Shown piece by piece: positions 62,070-64,000 of a stretch of 64,000 bases of DNA. The stretch comes from Variovorax paradoxus (GTDB lineage Bacteria > Pseudomonadota > Gammaproteobacteria > Burkholderiales > Burkholderiaceae_C): the NCBI RefSeq assembly GCF_018614955.1, contig NZ_JAGGNV010000015.1, forward strand, positions 62,001 through 126,000, written 5' to 3'. The number at the start of each line of letters is the position of its first letter. Position 1 is the first letter of the stretch. The position numbers and the translations under genes are program-made. The notes beneath the pieces were generated by a model that made no database searches, was not told where the DNA came from, and was given only the letters and a program-made list of their open reading frames with translations.

Positions 62070-62686
62070 TTCGTGCCTCCGTTGGTCGGCGTGCCGGCCT
62101 GCTGCGAACCGTAGGCCGTGCCCCAGCCCCAGACTTCGGCGCCCTTGCCGCGATGCAGCACGCGGGTGCGGAAGATGTCGGCCACCACGTCGCCGTCGCC
62201 GGCGAGCAGCGCCTTGGTCGAGCACATCTCGGCGCAGGCCGGAAGCTTGCCTTCGGCCAGGCGATTGCGCCCGTACTTCTCGAACTCGGCCTGCGAGCCG
62301 TTGGCCTCGGGGCCGCCGGCGCAGAAGGTGCACTTGTCCATCTTGCCGCGCGCACCGAAGGTACCCTGCGAGGGGAACTGCGGCGCACCGAAGGGGCAGG
62401 CGTAGGAGCAGTAGCCGCAGCCGATGCAGACATCCTTGTCGTGCAGCACCACGCCTTCTTCGGTGCGGTAGAAGCATTGCACCGGGCACACCGCCATGCA
62501 GGGCGCGTCGGAGCAGTGCATGCAGGCCACCGAGATCGACTTCTCGCCCGGCACACCGTCGTTGAGCGTCACCACGCGGCGGCGGTTCACGCCCCAAGGC
62601 ACCTCGTTCTCGTTCTTGCAGGCCGTGACGCAGCCGTTGCACTCGATGCAGCGCTCGGAATCGCAGACAAATTTCATTCGTGCCAT
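62066..62686 (-). CDS. Formate dehydrogenase beta subunit, 4x[4Fe-4S]
   Basis: A 206-residue electron-transfer subunit. Cysteine clusters include C-I-E-C-N-G-C-V-T-A-C, C-M-H-C-S-D-A-P-C-M-A-V-C-P, C-I-G-C-G-Y-C-S-Y-A-C-P and C-T-F-C-A-G-G-P, enough for four cubane centres. It lacks the C-terminal membrane helix of E. coli FdnH (about 294 residues), as in short FdhB proteins. It starts 12 bases after the catalytic subunit and is followed, with a four-base overlap, by the lipoprotein gene. Confidence 0.93.
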   Translation of the reverse strand: MARMKFVCDSERCIECNGCVTACKNENEVPWGVNRRRVVTLNDGVPGEKSISVACMHCSDAPCMAVCPVQCFYRTEEGVVLHDKDVCIGCGYCSYACPFGAPQFPSQGTFGARGKMDKCTFCAGGPEANGSQAEFEKYGRNRLAEGKLPACAEMCSTKALLAGDGDVVADIFRTRVLHRGKGAEVWGWGTAYGSQQAGTPTNGGTK

Positions 62687-62698
62687 ATCGATTCCTCT

Positions 62699-64000
62699 TT
62701 ATGCTTTCTCGATGTTGCAGACCGTGGTCTTGGTCTCTTGCATCATGGTGACGCTGTCGTAGCCGTAGGTGGTCGAGGTGTTGATCGCCTCGCCGCGCAC
62801 CACCGGCGCCGCGCCCTTGGGGTAGTAGGCGAGCATGTCCGCCCCCTGCCAGTGGCCGGAGAAGTGGAAGGGCATGAACACGGTATCCGGCCCCACGCGC
62901 TCGGTGACCAGCGCCTGCACGTTGAGCTTGGCGCCGGTGGGCGTGTGCACCCAGGCGCGCTCGCCGTTGCGGATGTTCTTGGCAGCCGCCACCTTCGGGT
63001 TGATCTCGATGAACATCTCCTGCTGCAGCTCGGCGAGCCACGGATTGGAGCGGGTTTCCTCGCCGCCGCCCTCGTACTCGACCAGCCGGCCCGAGGTCAT
63101 GATGAAGGGGAACTTCTCGGCCACCTTGTCGGCGATGTTCTTCTGCTGCACGCTCTTGTAGAGCGTAGGCAGGCGCCAGAAGGCCATCTTGTCGTCGTGC
63201 GTCGGGTACTTGGCCATCAGGTCCGGCCGCGTGCCGTAGAGCGGCTCGCGGTGCTGCGGGATGGCGTCGGGGAAGTTCCACACCAGCGCGCGCGCCTTGG
63301 CGTTGCCGAAGGGATGGCAGCCATGGTTCTTCATGGTCACGCGGATGATGCCGCCCGAGCTGTCGGTCTTCCAGTTCTTGCCCTCGGCCTTGGCCTTCTC
63401 TTCCGCGGTGAGCTCGTCCCACCAGCCGAGCTTCTTGAGCAGCAGGTGGTCGAATTCCGGATAACCGGTGGTGATCTCGGCGCCCAGCGAATGCGAGCCG
63501 TCCTCGGCCAGGAGGTTCTTGCCGTTGCGCTCGACACCGAAGTTGGCGCGGAAGTTGCCACCGCCGTCCATTACGTGCCGCGTGGTGTCGTAGAGGTTCG
63601 CGCTGCCCGGATGCTTGAGCTCGGGGGTGCCATAGCAGGGCCAGGGCAGGCCGAAGTAATCGCCCGACAGGTCGTAGCCGTTGATCTTGTCCTTGCCCGA
63701 CTTGGCGCGCAGCGTGCGCACGTCGAAGGCGCCCATGTTGCGCATGTGGGCCTGCAGCCGCTCGGGGCTCTGGCCGGTGTAGCCGATGGTCCAGCAGGAC
63801 TTGTTGATCTCGCGCAGGATGTCGTCGGGCACGGGCTCGTCCATGCCCTTGACCTTCTGCATCTTGTAGTTCTTGCTGAGCTCCTTGCCGAAGCCGAGCC
63901 GGTCGGCGAACTGCTGCATGATCATGTGGTCGCTGCGGCTTTCCCACAGCGGCTCGATCACCTTCTCGCGCCATTGCAGCGAGCGGTTCGAGGCGGTGAC
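62699..64000 (-). CDS. Formate dehydrogenase catalytic (alpha) subunit, C-terminal part, truncated by window edge
   Basis: The last 433 residues of a molybdopterin oxidoreductase of the formate dehydrogenase family. W-R-E-K-V-I-E-P continues leftward from the edge with no stop, so the start lies beyond 64000. The C-terminal molybdopterin-binding block is visible: I-M-T-S-G-R-L-V-E-Y, M-F-I-E-I-N-P-K and V-F-M-P-F-H-F-S-G-H. The catalytic Cys or selenocysteine and the [4Fe-4S] cysteines are outside the window. The beta, lipoprotein, gamma, secreted-protein and fdhD genes follow in one operon. Confidence 0.92.
   Translation of the reverse strand, partial: VTASNRSLQWREKVIEPLWESRSDHMIMQQFADRLGFGKELSKNYKMQKVKGMDEPVPDDILREINKSCWTIGYTGQSPERLQAHMRNMGAFDVRTLRAKSGKDKINGYDLSGDYFGLPWPCYGTPELKHPGSANLYDTTRHVMDGGGNFRANFGVERNGKNLLAEDGSHSLGAEITTGYPEFDHLLLKKLGWWDELTAEEKAKAEGKNWKTDSSGGIIRVTMKNHGCHPFGNAKARALVWNFPDAIPQHREPLYGTRPDLMAKYPTHDDKMAFWRLPTLYKSVQQKNIADKVAEKFPFIMTSGRLVEYEGGGEETRSNPWLAELQQEMFIEINPKVAAAKNIRNGERAWVHTPTGAKLNVQALVTERVGPDTVFMPFHFSGHWQGADMLAYYPKGAAPVVRGEAINTSTTYGYDSVTMMQETKTTVCNIEKA

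Overview
This is a GC-rich, densely coding chromosomal segment of an aerobic beta-proteobacterium. The best guess is Comamonadaceae, in or near Variovorax. The evidence is the complete urea ABC transporter (urtABCDE) with a UreD, the large NAD-glutamate dehydrogenase, a short-beta-subunit membrane formate dehydrogenase, trpS/serS/ispH/radC of beta-proteobacterial type, and dispersed repeats of the PEPVEG-encoding kind. This is inference from protein character; no database was searched.

Layout. 1-3.9 kb: tail of a CoA-transferase-like fragment, a Rieske oxygenase, a nucleoside deaminase, SlyX, a small P-loop kinase and ureD. 3.9-14.5 kb: an accessory catabolic region with an MFS transporter, a GntR/FCD regulator, a hydantoinase-family amidohydrolase, an amino-acid-type ABC permease and binding protein, a DHDPS-family lyase, a divergent 984-residue oxidoreductase that joins HcnA-, HcnB- and HcnC-like parts, and an M20 hydrolase. 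A 27-bp near-perfect palindrome built of GTATAC units lies between the divergent halves. 14.5-21.2 kb: DedA-rhodanese and urtEDCBA. 21.2-22.3 kb: a HEPN/MNT toxin-antitoxin-like module whose HEPN gene is frameshifted, with a 40-bp palindrome over the start of the MNT gene. 22.3-31.6 kb: lipase, PHB-depolymerase-like esterase, PPK2, CorA/ZntB, PHP exonuclease, EamA transporter, YciO-like protein, site-2 protease, TrpS and a response regulator. 31.7-38.4 kb: sensor kinase, a 67-residue protein and NAD-GDH. 38.5-43.4 kb: aldolase, methyltransferase, CBS protein, an atypical SDR and four small unknown proteins.

43.6-48 kb: tRNA-Ser(CGA), serS, a VOC protein and an overlapping fkpB-ispH-dehydratase operon. 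48-54.1 kb: radC, a Smr protein, a truncated hemoglobin, and a complete polar amino-acid ABC transporter linked to a 2-oxoglutarate/Fe(II)-type oxygenase. 54.1-59.2 kb: the reverse transsulfuration pair (CBS and cystathionine gamma-lyase) and a large FtsX-type permease. 59.3-64 kb: fdhD and the formate dehydrogenase operon, whose catalytic subunit runs off the window.

Working together: urtABCDE imports urea, but only ureD of the urease system is in view. The 5.4-14.5 kb region looks like one regulated pathway for importing and oxidising a cyclic or N-substituted amino acid. It resembles D-hydroxyproline and opine oxidation systems but has a different set of hydrolases. It and the wHTH-MNT/HEPN module are the main candidates for undescribed biology here.
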